Shown: positions 40,191 through 49,403, counted from the stretch's first letter. The stretch: 64,000 nucleotides of DNA from Rathayibacter sp. VKM Ac-2759 (GCF_009834225.1 NZ_CP047176.1:3286001-3350000), one strand, 5' to 3'. Notes: generated by a model not told the origin, from the letters alone. Program-made: numbers and translations.

Positions 40191-41488
40191 AGAGAAGATT
40201 CACGGCAGCCGGAGTGGCCCTCGTGGCCGCCCTGTCCCTCACCGCCTGCTCGGGAGGCGGATCCGGTGACGAGGCGGCCGCCGACGGACCGATCACCCTC
40301 ACCCTCTCGGGGTGGAGCGTGAGCACCACGCCCGAGTTCCAGGCGCTCGCCGACGCGTTCCACGAGAAGGACCCCGACGTCACCGTCGAGGTCAAGGAGT
40401 ACGACGCGACCAACTACGACACCCTGATGACCGCCGACCTGGCGGCCGGCAGCGGCCCCGACATCGTCACGCAGAAGAACGTGAAGAACGTCGTCACCTA
40501 CCAGGCCGGCGGCCAGCTCATGGACGTCTCGGACGTCGCACTGCCCGACGGCATCGGAGGCGCGGAGGCCTACGAGGTCGACGACACCCAGTGGGCGGTC
40601 CCGTACCGCCAGGACTCGTGGGTCCTCTTCTACAACAAGGACCTCTTCGACCAGGCCGGCGTCGCCTACCCCGACGGCTCCTGGACCTGGGACGACTACG
40701 CCGACAACGCCGAGGCGCTGAAGACGGCGCTGGCGGCGGCCGGCAGCCCCGCCGCGGGCACCTACGAGCACAGCTGGCAGTCGACCGTCCAGGGCTTCGC
40801 CAACGCGCAGGCCCCCGACGTGGACATCCTCGACGGCGACTACGGCTACCTCGAGGAGTACTACGACCGCGCGCTCGCGCTCCAGGAGGCCGGTGCGCAG
40901 GCCGAGTACAACACCGTCGTCGCCAACAAGCTCACCTACCAGGCCGAGTTCGGCAAGCAGAACGCCGCGATGATGCCCATGGGCACCTGGTTCGTCGCCT
41001 CGCTGATCGCCCAGCAGGCCTCGGGCGACTCCGACACCTTCAACTGGGGCATCGCGCCCATCCCGCAGTTCGACTCGTCGACGGCGGGCACCGACAACAC
41101 CCCGGTGACCTTCGGCGACCCGACCGGCTTCGCGATCAACGCGGCCATCGACTCGGGCAAGGCCACCGCCGCCAAGGAGTTCCTCGAGTTCGCCTCCAGC
41201 GAGGAGGGCGCGGAGGTCGTCGCCTCGCTCGGCATCACGCCCGCTCTGACCAGCGACGCGGTGACCGAGGCCTACTTCGCCGTCGACTCCGCCCCGACCG
41301 ACGACCTCTCGAAGTTCGCCTGGTCGACCCACGAGACGAAGCCCGAGAACCCGACCTCGGCCAAGACCGCCGCCGTGCAGAACATCCTCCTCGACCTGCA
41401 CACCGCGGTGATGTCGGGCTCGGCGAGCATCGGCGACGCCGTCACGACCGCCGAGGACCGCGTGAAGAGCGAAGTCGGCACCGACTGA
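40187..41488 (+). CDS. ABC sugar-binding lipoprotein
   Basis: The 433-residue precursor has an N-terminal signal with lipobox LTAC at about residue 21. A Gly/Ser linker and the extracellular solute-binding family 1 fold follow (LTLSGWSVSTTPEFQALADAF; YNKDLFDQAGVAYPDGSWTWDDY). The Trp-rich WTWDDY hinge is typical of oligosaccharide binders. Its ATG overlaps the DUF2264 stop (ATGA). Two permeases follow. Uptake of unsaturated uronic or galacturonic oligosaccharides is inferred from context. Confidence 0.93.
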   Translation: MKRRFTAAGVALVAALSLTACSGGGSGDEAAADGPITLTLSGWSVSTTPEFQALADAFHEKDPDVTVEVKEYDATNYDTLMTADLAAGSGPDIVTQKNVKNVVTYQAGGQLMDVSDVALPDGIGGAEAYEVDDTQWAVPYRQDSWVLFYNKDLFDQAGVAYPDGSWTWDDYADNAEALKTALAAAGSPAAGTYEHSWQSTVQGFANAQAPDVDILDGDYGYLEEYYDRALALQEAGAQAEYNTVVANKLTYQAEFGKQNAAMMPMGTWFVASLIAQQASGDSDTFNWGIAPIPQFDSSTAGTDNTPVTFGDPTGFAINAAIDSGKATAAKEFLEFASSEEGAEVVASLGITPALTSDAVTEAYFAVDSAPTDDLSKFAWSTHETKPENPTSAKTAAVQNILLDLHTAVMSGSASIGDAVTTAEDRVKSEVGTD

Positions 41489-41552
41489 TCGACCCCGGCG
41501 GCCGGCCCTCCCCGGCCGGCCGCCCCCACCCCCTTCGGACCCTGGAGGTCTC

Positions 41553-42488
41553 ATGACGACCCTCGCCGCCGCAGACGCCGGCACGTCGACCCCGCCGCCG
41601 CGCCGTCGCCGCTCCGCCTACCGCATGCGGACCACGCTCATCGGCTGGACCTTCATCCTCCCGAACTTCCTCGGTTTCGCGGCGCTCACGCTCGTGCCGG
41701 TGATCACCCTCTTCTACATGTCGATGACCGACTGGAACGTCTTCGGTCAGGCGAACTGGGTCGGCTTCGCGAACTTCGAGCGGCTCCTCGGCGACGGCAG
41801 CTTCCGCATCGCCCTGACCAACACGCTCTACTACGCGGCGCTGCACATCCCGCTGACGCTCGTCGTCTCGCTCGGGCTCGCGCTGCTGCTCAACAACAAG
41901 CTGCGCGGAGTCGCGTTCTTCCGCACCGCCGCCTTCTTCCCGTACATCACGTCGATCGTCGCGATCGCCGTCGTCTGGAACCTGCTCTTCAGCCCCGAGT
42001 ACGGGCCGGTGAACCAGCTGCTGAACCTGATCGGCATCGCGGACCCGCCCGGCTGGCTCACCTCCTCCGAGTGGGCGATGCCGGCCGTGGTCATCATCAG
42101 CACCTGGCGGGACATGGGCTACTACATGATCCTGTTCCTCGCCGGCCTGCAGACCGTGCCGCGCGAGCTCCACGAGGCCGCGCGCGTCGACGGAGCGAGC
42201 GTCTGGCAGCGCTTCGTGAACGTCACGATCCCGTGCCTGCGCCCGACCACCTTCTTCGTGACGGTGATGCTCACCATCAACTCCTTCAAGATCTTCGACC
42301 TGATCCTCGTGATGACGCAGGGCGGCCCGGGCCAGGCGACCCTCGTGCTCTCGCAGTTCATCTACCAGAAGGGGTTCCAGGAGAACCAGTTCGGCTACGC
42401 CTCGGCCGTGTCGGTCGTGCTGTTCCTGCTCTGCATCCTCGTCACGCTCGCGCAGTTCTTCCTCAACAGAAGGAGTGAGTCCCGATGA
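41553..42488 (+). CDS. Sugar ABC permease 1 (MalF/UgpA type)
   Basis: The 311-residue protein has six membrane helices. The opening TLIGWTFILPNFLGFAALTLVPV and the EAA loop (ELHEAARVDGASVWQRFVNVTIPCL, core EAARVDGA) identify a family-1 sugar permease. It is preceded by a ribosome site (CTGGAGG) 64 bp after the binding-protein gene and overlaps the second permease by four bases. It forms a heterodimer with the next gene product. Confidence 0.94.
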   Translation: MTTLAAADAGTSTPPPRRRRSAYRMRTTLIGWTFILPNFLGFAALTLVPVITLFYMSMTDWNVFGQANWVGFANFERLLGDGSFRIALTNTLYYAALHIPLTLVVSLGLALLLNNKLRGVAFFRTAAFFPYITSIVAIAVVWNLLFSPEYGPVNQLLNLIGIADPPGWLTSSEWAMPAVVIISTWRDMGYYMILFLAGLQTVPRELHEAARVDGASVWQRFVNVTIPCLRPTTFFVTVMLTINSFKIFDLILVMTQGGPGQATLVLSQFIYQKGFQENQFGYASAVSVVLFLLCILVTLAQFFLNRRSESR

Positions 42489-43399
42489 CCGGACTTCTCA
42501 TCCCCGACGGCGCGCCGACGGTCGTCGGCGTCGCCGAGCCGCTGCCCCCGAAGCAGACGGACGCCGGGCGCTCCCCCGCCCGCCGGATCGGCCGCCTGCT
42601 CGGCTACGCGGTCATGATCGTCGCCGCCGCGGCCCTCCTGCTGCCCTTCTTCTGGATGATCATGAGCTCCCTGAAGACCCCGAACGAGGTCTTCTCGGTG
42701 CCGGTGAAGTGGTTCCCGGAGTCGTGGGTCTGGAGCAACTACGTCCAGATCTGGACCGAGTCGGACATGCTCACCTGGATCCGGAACACGCTGCTCCTGG
42801 CGGTCGTGGTCACGATCCTGCAGGTGGTGACCGGATCCTTCGCCGCCTACGGCTTCTCGCGGATGCGGTTCCCGGGCCGCGACGTCCTCTTCCTCGTCTA
42901 CATCGGCACGATCGCGGTGCCGTGGCAGTCGTACATGATCCCGCAGTTCATCCTGCTGTCGAACCTCAAGGTGTCGAACACGCTCTGGGCGATCATCCTG
43001 ATCCAGGCCTTCGGAGCCTTCGGCGTGTTCCTGATGAAGCAGTTCTACGAGACCATCCCGGAGGAGCTCTCGGAGGCCGCGCGCATCGACGGCCTGAGCG
43101 AGTACGGCATCTGGGCGCGGATCATGGTGCCCCTCTCGATCCCCGCGATCGCGAGCCTCACCCTCCTCACCTTCGTCGCCACCTGGAACGACTACCTCGG
43201 ACCGCTGATCTACCTCCGGAACCCCGATCTGTGGACGATCCAGCTCGGACTGCAGAGCTTCGTGAGCACCCTCTACGACGCCAACTACGCGCTGCTGTTC
43301 GCCGGTCTCACGATCTCGGTGGTCCCCATCGCCGTGGTGTTCCTGCTCGGGCAGAAGTACTTCGTCGAGGGCATCGCGACCAGCGGACTGAAGGGCTGA
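42485..43399 (+). CDS. Sugar ABC permease 2 (MalG/UgpE type)
   Basis: The 304-residue protein pairs with the preceding permease. Six membrane helices are visible. The loop ELSEAARIDGLSEYGIWARIMVPL contains the EAARIDG motif that docks to the ATPase, and the C-terminus ends FVEGIATSGLKG as in most MalG-type permeases. The start codon overlaps the upstream stop (ATGA). No ATPase gene is in the operon, so a shared MsiK-type ATPase elsewhere must energise uptake. Confidence 0.94.
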   Translation: MTGLLIPDGAPTVVGVAEPLPPKQTDAGRSPARRIGRLLGYAVMIVAAAALLLPFFWMIMSSLKTPNEVFSVPVKWFPESWVWSNYVQIWTESDMLTWIRNTLLLAVVVTILQVVTGSFAAYGFSRMRFPGRDVLFLVYIGTIAVPWQSYMIPQFILLSNLKVSNTLWAIILIQAFGAFGVFLMKQFYETIPEELSEAARIDGLSEYGIWARIMVPLSIPAIASLTLLTFVATWNDYLGPLIYLRNPDLWTIQLGLQSFVSTLYDANYALLFAGLTISVVPIAVVFLLGQKYFVEGIATSGLKG

Positions 43400-43401
43400 T
43401 C

Positions 43402-44073
43402 ATGCGACGCATCCCGAACGGCCTCTACGCCTCCCTCTTCGGCGTCGTCTATCTGATCCTGATGACCGACGCGCTGCTGCTGATCGCCTGCCTGCCGCTC
43501 GTGCTCCTCCTGGTGACCACCGACCCGATGCTGTCGTGGCCGATGATCGCCGCGGCCGTGCCGCTCTGCGGACCGGCTCTCGCCGGAGCCTGCGCGGTGT
43601 TCGCCGCGCACGGTCGGGGCGAGACCGCGGTCGTGCGGACCTTCTGGCGGGCGTGGCGCCGGGGCTGGCGACGCCCGCTCCTCCTCCTCACCGGTGCCAC
43701 CGCGGTCGTCGTGCTGGTCCTGGTCGACGTGCGCTTCCTCGCACCGACGCAGATCGGAGTCGTCGTCATCCCGTTCCTCGCGGTGATCGGCCTCCTCGTG
43801 GTCGGCGCGCTACCGGTCGCGCTCGTCGCCCTCGCCGACGCTCCCGGATCCACGCTCCGCCAGGCGGGCAAGGCCGCGGTGTACCTCGCCGTGCGGCGCT
43901 GGCACCTGACCACGGTCTCCCTCCTGGTGCTCGCGTTCCAGGCGTACCTCTTCACCCTGTCGCCGGCGCTCGCGGTCGGAGTCTCGGCCGCCCCCGCCCT
44001 GTACCTCGTGTGGGCGAACGCGCGCTTCACCCTCCGCTCCGCTCTCCCCGCCGACCAGCCCGTCGCGGCCTGA
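43402..44073 (+). CDS. DUF624 (YesL-like) membrane protein
   Basis: The 223-residue protein starts 2 bp after the permease stop. It contains about five hydrophobic segments and the DUF624 pattern (LYASLFGVVYLILMTDALLLIACLP; a TFWRAWRRGW loop). YesL-type proteins accompany rhamnogalacturonan and other oligosaccharide ABC operons in many Gram-positive bacteria. Their role is unknown, with an accessory part in the importer the usual guess. A second member sits at 62887 in the other sugar operon, at the same position after the permeases. Confidence 0.8.
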   Translation: MRRIPNGLYASLFGVVYLILMTDALLLIACLPLVLLLVTTDPMLSWPMIAAAVPLCGPALAGACAVFAAHGRGETAVVRTFWRAWRRGWRRPLLLLTGATAVVVLVLVDVRFLAPTQIGVVVIPFLAVIGLLVVGALPVALVALADAPGSTLRQAGKAAVYLAVRRWHLTTVSLLVLAFQAYLFTLSPALAVGVSAAPALYLVWANARFTLRSALPADQPVAA

Positions 44074-44092
44074 TCACGAAGGACTCCCCTCC

Positions 44093-45274
44093 ATGACGAC
44101 CACTCCACCCACTGCGTACGGGAGGACGACCACCGAGCAGGCCGTGGCCGACGCGCTCGAGGTCGTCCGCCGCATGATCGCGACGTTCGGCAGCGACTAC
44201 CCCGACGACACCACGACCGGCGGACGCTACCCGCTCCGCCCCGCGGCGCCCGGCTTCGCCGCCGGAACCAACCGCGGCTGGACGACGAGCTTCTGGCCCG
44301 GGATGGAGTGGATCGCCTGGGAGCTGACCGGCGAGGACGTGTTCCTCGACTCGGGTCGCGCCCACCTCGCCGACTTCGCCCGCCGGGTGCGGGAGGGCGA
44401 GGACCTCGACACCCACGACCTCGGCTTCCTCTACACGCTCTCCTCCGTCGCCCCGTACCGCCTGCTCGAGGACCCGCTCGGTCGCTCCGCCGCGCTCGAG
44501 GCGGCCGACCACCTCATGACGCGGTTCCTGTCGACCGCCGGCATCGTGCAGGCCTGGGGCGACCTCCGCGATCCCCGCCAGCGCGGCCGGACCATCATCG
44601 ACTCGCTGATGAACATGCCGCTGCTGACCTGGGCCGGCGAGCAGACCGGCGACGCCCGCTTCGCGGACGCGGTGCGCTGCCACGTCGAGGCGCTGCGGCA
44701 GAACATCCTCCGCCCCGACTCCTCGACCTTCCACACCTTCTACTGGGACGCCGAGACCGGGGAGCCGCTGCACGGGGCGACCGAGCAGGGCGCGTTCGAC
44801 GACTCCTGCTGGGCGCGCGGCCAGGCCTGGGGGATCTACGGCTTCGCGATGAGCCACCGCGTGACGGGCGACCCCGCGCTGCTCGAGGCGTCGCGCGCCT
44901 GCGCCGACTACTTCCTCGCGCACCTCCCCGGCGACCTCGTCCCCTACTGGGACCTGGTGTACACCGACGGCAGCGACGCCCCGCGCGACAGCTCGGCCGC
45001 CGCGATCGCGGTCTGCGGGCTCCTCGAGCTCGCCTCGGTCGAGAGCGACTCCGATCGCGCCGAGCGCTACCGCGCCGCGGCCCACGCCGTCCTCGACGCG
45101 CTGATCGAGCACTGCGCCCCCGAGAGCCCCGAGGCGGCCGACACCGTGCTGCTGCACGGGGTCTACGACCTGCCGAAGAACGTGGGCGTCGACGAGGGCA
45201 CGCTCTGGGGCGACTACTTCTACCTCGAGGCGCTCATGCGCGTCTCCCGACCGGAATGGCGGCCCTACTGGTGA
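44093..45274 (+). CDS. GH88 unsaturated glucuronyl (or galacturonyl) hydrolase
   Basis: The 393-residue alpha/alpha-barrel enzyme has GWTTSFWPGMEWIAWELTGE near the N-terminus. The catalytic Asp109 is in THDLGF and Asp170 in IIDSLMNMPLL, the GH88 pair. It hydrates the 4,5-double bond that polysaccharide lyases leave on the non-reducing uronic acid, freeing 5-keto-4-deoxyuronate. That product feeds KduI and KduD encoded just downstream. It is cytosolic. The GTG of the FAH gene overlaps its stop (GTGA). Confidence 0.92.
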   Translation: MTTTPPTAYGRTTTEQAVADALEVVRRMIATFGSDYPDDTTTGGRYPLRPAAPGFAAGTNRGWTTSFWPGMEWIAWELTGEDVFLDSGRAHLADFARRVREGEDLDTHDLGFLYTLSSVAPYRLLEDPLGRSAALEAADHLMTRFLSTAGIVQAWGDLRDPRQRGRTIIDSLMNMPLLTWAGEQTGDARFADAVRCHVEALRQNILRPDSSTFHTFYWDAETGEPLHGATEQGAFDDSCWARGQAWGIYGFAMSHRVTGDPALLEASRACADYFLAHLPGDLVPYWDLVYTDGSDAPRDSSAAAIAVCGLLELASVESDSDRAERYRAAAHAVLDALIEHCAPESPEAADTVLLHGVYDLPKNVGVDEGTLWGDYFYLEALMRVSRPEWRPYW

Positions 45275-46119
45275 GACTGATCCGCTACTCCTCGCCCGAC
45301 GGGGACCGCACCGGGCTCGTCCTCGACGACCGCGTGCTCGACCTCGGCACGGTCACGGTGCCGGAGCTGCTCGCCGACGACGCGCTCCTCGGCTCGGCGC
45401 GATCGCTCGCGGCCTCCGCCGAGCTCTCGGCCCTGCCCCCGCTCGAGAGCCTGCGGCTGCTGCCGCCCGTCGTGCCGAGCAAGATCCTCTGCATCGGCTA
45501 CAACTACCGCGGTCACGTGCCGAGCGGAGGCGAGGACCGCCCGGTCCCGACGACTCCCGACGTCTTCGTGAAGACGCCCAACACCCTCGGCGCGCCCGGC
45601 GACCCGGTCACGCTCCCGGCGAGCGCCGCCGACGTCGACTACGAGGGCGAGATCGCTCTCGTCATCGGCCGCGGCGGCCGCGACATCGCGCTCGAGGACG
45701 CCGCCGCCCACATCGGCGGCTACACCCTGATGAACGACGTCTCGGAGCGCAGCTGGCAGGGCCGCTCGAGTCAGTGGACGCTCGGCAAGTGCTCCGACGG
45801 CTTCGCGCCGCTCGGGCCGTGGCTCGTCACTCCCGACGAGATCGCCGACCCGCACGACCTCCTCGTCGAGGTCGTCCGCGACGGCCGCGTCACGGTCTCG
45901 CAGAGCACCGCCGACCTGGTCTTCAGCATGGCCGCGCTCGTGCACCACCTCAGCGAGGGGATGACCCTGCACCCGGGCGACGTGATCTCGACGGGCAGCC
46001 CGCAGAAGCTCCCCGACGCCCTCGCGGCGCACCGGCCGCTGGCCGACGGCGACGCGGTGACCGTGCGCGTCGGCGGCATCGGCACCCTCACCTCGACCTT
46101 CAGGAGCGGACGACCATGA
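45271..46119 (+). CDS. Fumarylacetoacetate-hydrolase-family protein
   Basis: The 282-residue protein is read from the GTG overlapping the GH88 stop. An ATG at 45256 would add five residues. FAH signatures are SKILCIGYNYRGHV, VDYEGEIALVIGRGG with metal-binding Glu residues, and GGYTLMNDVSERSWQ. The C-terminal GDVISTGSPQ completes the fold. Members hydrolyse or decarboxylate 2-keto acids or isomerise enols using Mg2+. In a Kdu/Kdg operon it may handle a side product or an alternative 2,4-diketo or 2-keto-3-deoxy acid, which the canonical pathway does not need. Confidence 0.88.
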   Translation: MRLIRYSSPDGDRTGLVLDDRVLDLGTVTVPELLADDALLGSARSLAASAELSALPPLESLRLLPPVVPSKILCIGYNYRGHVPSGGEDRPVPTTPDVFVKTPNTLGAPGDPVTLPASAADVDYEGEIALVIGRGGRDIALEDAAAHIGGYTLMNDVSERSWQGRSSQWTLGKCSDGFAPLGPWLVTPDEIADPHDLLVEVVRDGRVTVSQSTADLVFSMAALVHHLSEGMTLHPGDVISTGSPQKLPDALAAHRPLADGDAVTVRVGGIGTLTSTFRSGRP

Positions 46120-46880
46120 TCCTCGACACCTTCCGACTCGACGGCCGCGTGGCCGCCGTCACCGGGACCAGCAGGGGCATCGGCCGCGGAGCCGCCCTGG
46201 CCCTCGCCGAGGCGGGCGCCGACATCGCGCTGATCGACCGCGGCGACGCCTCCGAGACCGCCGAGCTGATCCGCGGGCTGGGGCGCCGCGCCCACCTGAT
46301 CCGCCGCGACTTCGCCACGGCCACGGCCGACGAGCTGCACTCGGCGATCGACGAGGTCGTCGCCGGGCTCGGGCGGATCGACGTGCTGGTGAACAACGCC
46401 GGCACCATCCGCCGCACCGCCGCGGCCGAGCACAGCGCGGCCGACTGGGACGAGGTCCTCAAGGTCAACCTCGACTCCGTCTTCCACCTCACCCAGGCGG
46501 CCGGGCGCCGCATGCTCGAGCAGGGCTCCGGGCGCGTCATCACCGTCGCGTCGATGCTCTCGTTCCAGGGCGGCGTCCTCGTCCCCGGCTACACCGCCTC
46601 CAAGCACGCGGTCGCCGGGCTCACCAAGGCCTTCGCCAACGAGTGGGCGGCGTCCGGAGTGACGGTCAACGCCATCGCCCCCGGCTACCTCGCCACCGAC
46701 AACACCGCGGCGATCCGCGCCGACGCGGCGCGCGAGGCCTCGATCGTCGCGCGGATCCCCGCCGGCCGCTGGGGCACGCCCGCCGATCTGCAGGGCGCCT
46801 TCGTGTTCCTCGCGTCCGACGCTGCCGCCTACGTCACGGGGACGATCCTCCCCGTCGACGGCGGCTGGCTCGTGCGATGA
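46116..46880 (+). CDS. kduD: 2-keto-3-deoxy-gluconate 5-dehydrogenase (KduD-like SDR)
   Basis: The 254-residue SDR has TGTSRGIGRGAALALAEAGADIALIDR at the N-terminus, NNAGTIRR, and the catalytic YTASK preceded by Ser in TVASMLSF. The NNAGTIRR and SFQGGVLVPGYTASKHAV segments are diagnostic for KduD. It reduces 2,5-diketo-3-deoxygluconate to 2-keto-3-deoxygluconate with NADH. The ATG overlaps the FAH stop. KduI and KdgK follow, which confirms the assignment. Confidence 0.92.
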   Translation: MILDTFRLDGRVAAVTGTSRGIGRGAALALAEAGADIALIDRGDASETAELIRGLGRRAHLIRRDFATATADELHSAIDEVVAGLGRIDVLVNNAGTIRRTAAAEHSAADWDEVLKVNLDSVFHLTQAAGRRMLEQGSGRVITVASMLSFQGGVLVPGYTASKHAVAGLTKAFANEWAASGVTVNAIAPGYLATDNTAAIRADAAREASIVARIPAGRWGTPADLQGAFVFLASDAAAYVTGTILPVDGGWLVR

Positions 46881-46918
46881 CCCCGACCACCGACACCCAC
46901 CTCACAGGAGCATCCGAC

Positions 46919-47746
46919 ATGGAGCAGCGCTACGCCACGAACCCCGCCCAGATCCCGGGCATGACCACGGAGGATCTGCGCGCGCAGTACCTCGTGCCCG
47001 AGGTCTTCGTCGACGGCGAGATCCGGCTGGTCTACACGCACCACGACCGCATCGTGCTCGGCGGTGCCGTGCCGGCCGGCGGGCGGCTCGAGCTGACCGG
47101 CTACGCGGAGATCCGCAGCGACACCTTCCTCGAGCACCGCGAGCTGGGCGTCATCAACGTCGGCGGCACCGGCACGGTGACCGCGGACGGCGAGCAGTAC
47201 ACCCTCGTCGCGGGGGCGTGCCTGTACCTCGGCCGCGGCATCGAGTCCGTCGTCTTCGAGGACGCGGACGGGCCGGGAGCCCAGTTCTACCTGTTCTCGG
47301 CTCCCGCGCACACCACGTACCCGACGGTGCTCGTCGCCCCGGGAGAGGGCACCGTGCGCGAGCTCGGCGAGCAGGCCACCAGCAACCGCCGCACGCTCAA
47401 CCAGTACATCCACGAGAACGGCGTCCGCAGCTGCCAGATCGTCATGGGCGTCACCACCCTGCACGAGGGCTCGATGTGGAACACCATGCCCGCGCACACC
47501 CACGACCGCCGCACCGAGTGCTACCTCTACTTCGACCTGCCCGAGGAGGCGCGGGTCATCCACCTCCTCGGCGAGCGCCAGGAGACCCGCCACCTCGTCG
47601 TCGCCGACCGCCAGGCGATCATCTCGCCGAGCTGGTCGCTGCACTCGGGCGTCGGCACGGCCGCGTACTCGTTCGTCTGGGCGATGGCCGGCGAGAACCA
47701 GGCGTTCGACGACATGGATGCGGCTCCGGTGAAGGATCTGGCGTGA
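46919..47746 (+). CDS. kduI: 5-dehydro-4-deoxy-D-glucuronate isomerase
   Basis: The 275-residue form starts at 46919 after an AGGAG site. An in-frame ATG at 46877 that overlaps the kduD stop would add 14 residues absent from KduI enzymes. The sequence matches KduI throughout: LRAQYLVPEVFVDGEIRLVY, HHDRIVLGGAVPAGG, and the zinc site PAHTHDRRTECYLYFDL with His and Glu ligands. It isomerises 5-keto-4-deoxyuronate to 2,5-diketo-3-deoxygluconate. It is coupled to kdgK by GTGA overlap. Confidence 0.95.
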   Translation: MEQRYATNPAQIPGMTTEDLRAQYLVPEVFVDGEIRLVYTHHDRIVLGGAVPAGGRLELTGYAEIRSDTFLEHRELGVINVGGTGTVTADGEQYTLVAGACLYLGRGIESVVFEDADGPGAQFYLFSAPAHTTYPTVLVAPGEGTVRELGEQATSNRRTLNQYIHENGVRSCQIVMGVTTLHEGSMWNTMPAHTHDRRTECYLYFDLPEEARVIHLLGERQETRHLVVADRQAIISPSWSLHSGVGTAAYSFVWAMAGENQAFDDMDAAPVKDLA

Positions 47747-48627
47747 CCGGAGTGCTGCTGGCCATGGGCGAGACCATGGCCGTGGTGGTGCCGGACGGCG
47801 GATCGGTCGCGGAGGCGGACGACTTCCTCGTCGACGCGGGCGGCGCCGAGTCGAACGTCCTCGCGCACGCCTCCGCGCTGGGAGCCCTGACCCGCTGGCA
47901 CAGCAGGCTCGGCGCCGACGCGCTCGGCGAGCGGATCCTCCGCCAGCTGTCCGCGCGGGGCATCGACGTCTCCGGAGTGGTCTCGGACACCGAGCACCCG
48001 ACCGGTCTGTACGTGAAGGACCCGGGGCGCGGCGTCAGCTACTACCGGAGGGGCTCCGCGGCGTCGTTCCTCGACGCGGCCGATGCCGACCGCGCGCCCT
48101 TCGAGGGCGTCGCGCTGCTGCACCTCTCGGGCATCACCGCCGCACTGTCGGATCCGGCCGACCGGTTCCTCCGGCGCGCGGCCCTCCGCGCCCGCGAGCT
48201 CTGCATCCCCGTGAGCGTCGACGTCAACTACCGCGCCGCCCTCTGGAGCGTCGCCGATGCCGCTCCGGTGCTCGCCGAGCTGGCGCGCCTGGCCGACGTG
48301 GTCTTCGTCGGCCGCGACGAGGCCGAGACGCTCTGGGGCACCTCGTCGGCGGAGGACGTCCGCGCGGCCTTCCCGGAGGTGGGCGAGCTGGTCGTCAAGG
48401 ACGGCCACATCGGCGCCACCGCGTTCGCCGGCGACCGCACCGTCTTCGAGCCGTCGCACCGGGTCGAGGTGCTCGACGCCGTCGGCGCGGGCGACGCCTT
48501 CGCCGGCGGCTACCTCGTCGCCCGGATGCGCGGCGCCGACCCCGCCGAACGCCTGCGGAGCGGCCACGACCGCGCCGCGCTCACCCTCGCCGTGGCGGGC
48601 GACTCCATCGACGAGAGGACCCCATGA
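47743..48627 (+). CDS. kdgK: 2-keto-3-deoxygluconate kinase (PfkB family)
   Basis: The 294-residue protein has the N-terminal GAESNVLAHASALGA motif and the PfkB signature DAVGAGDAFAGGYLVA with catalytic Asp. It phosphorylates 2-keto-3-deoxygluconate to the 6-phosphate. The pathway position between KduI and the aldolase, with four-base overlaps on both sides, makes KdgK the right member of the family rather than fructokinase. Confidence 0.93.
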   Translation: MTGVLLAMGETMAVVVPDGGSVAEADDFLVDAGGAESNVLAHASALGALTRWHSRLGADALGERILRQLSARGIDVSGVVSDTEHPTGLYVKDPGRGVSYYRRGSAASFLDAADADRAPFEGVALLHLSGITAALSDPADRFLRRAALRARELCIPVSVDVNYRAALWSVADAAPVLAELARLADVVFVGRDEAETLWGTSSAEDVRAAFPEVGELVVKDGHIGATAFAGDRTVFEPSHRVEVLDAVGAGDAFAGGYLVARMRGADPAERLRSGHDRAALTLAVAGDSIDERTP

Positions 48628-49238
48628 CCGTCACCACCACCGAGCGCCTCGACGCCGTGTTCGCCGACGCTCCCCTGATGGCGATCCTCCGCGGGACCGG
48701 CGTGGAGCGCTCGATCGCGCTCGCCACCACCGCGTGGGACCTGGGCATCGACTCCGTCGAGGTCACTCTGCAGAGCGCCGACGACCTGACCGCCCTCCGC
48801 GAGGTCGCCCGGCTGGGCGCCGATCGCGGGAAGACCGTGGGCGCCGGCACGATCCTGCACCCGTCGCAGGTCGAGGCCGCACGCGCGGCCGGCGCCGGCT
48901 ACCTCGTCTCCCCCGGACTCGACCCGCGCCTGGTCTCGGCCGCCGCGGCGGTGGATCTGCCGCTGCTCCCCGGCGTCGCCACGCCGTCGGAGGTGCAGCT
49001 CGCGGTCTCGCTCGGCCTCACCTGGGTGAAGGCGTTCCCCGCCACCTGGCTCGGACCCGGCTGGTTCACGCACATCCGCGGACCGTTCCCCGGCGTCCGC
49101 TTCGTCGCGACCGGCGGGCTCCACGCCGGGAACGTCCAGGACTACCTCGACGCCGGCGTCCGCGTCGCCGCCGTGGGCTCCGCCCTCGAGGACGCGGCCC
49201 AGCTGGAGCGCCTGGGCGCCCTGCTCACCCGGGTGTGA
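48624..49238 (+). CDS. eda: 2-keto-3-deoxy-6-phosphogluconate aldolase
   Basis: The 204-residue class I aldolase has Glu46 in SVEVTLQS, the KTVGAGTIL turn, and the Schiff-base Lys136 in LTWVKAFPA, all as in bacterial KDPG aldolases. It splits KDPG to pyruvate and glyceraldehyde-3-phosphate and completes the uronate pathway. The start overlaps the kinase stop (ATGA). It is the last gene of the operon. A REP-like palindrome begins 6 bp later and may serve as terminator. Confidence 0.95.
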   Translation: MTVTTTERLDAVFADAPLMAILRGTGVERSIALATTAWDLGIDSVEVTLQSADDLTALREVARLGADRGKTVGAGTILHPSQVEAARAAGAGYLVSPGLDPRLVSAAAAVDLPLLPGVATPSEVQLAVSLGLTWVKAFPATWLGPGWFTHIRGPFPGVRFVATGGLHAGNVQDYLDAGVRVAAVGSALEDAAQLERLGALLTRV

Positions 49239-49243
49239 CGAAG

Positions 49244-49285
49244 CCTGCTGGTCGAGCAGCCGCCGCAGGCGGCGTATCGAGACCC
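49244..49285 (+). repeat. REP-like palindromic repeat, copy 1
   Basis: The copy begins CCTGCTGGTCGAGCA, contains a perfect hairpin GCCGCC-GCA-GGCGGC (49259-49273) and ends GTATCGAGACCC. Copies 2 and 3 share the flanks TGCTGRTCGAGTA and TATCGAGAYC around a variable but self-complementary core. The element follows the aldolase gene by 6 bp. Confidence 0.75.
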
Positions 49286-49403
49286 ACCTCACTACGAACG
49301 TCGGTCTCTTTCCCGCCCTCCACAAGCACCGCACCACCAGCATTCTCCCCAGAATCCCCGATGACGCCGTCGATCCCCACCTGCGAACGGCACTCTCGTT
49401 CGC

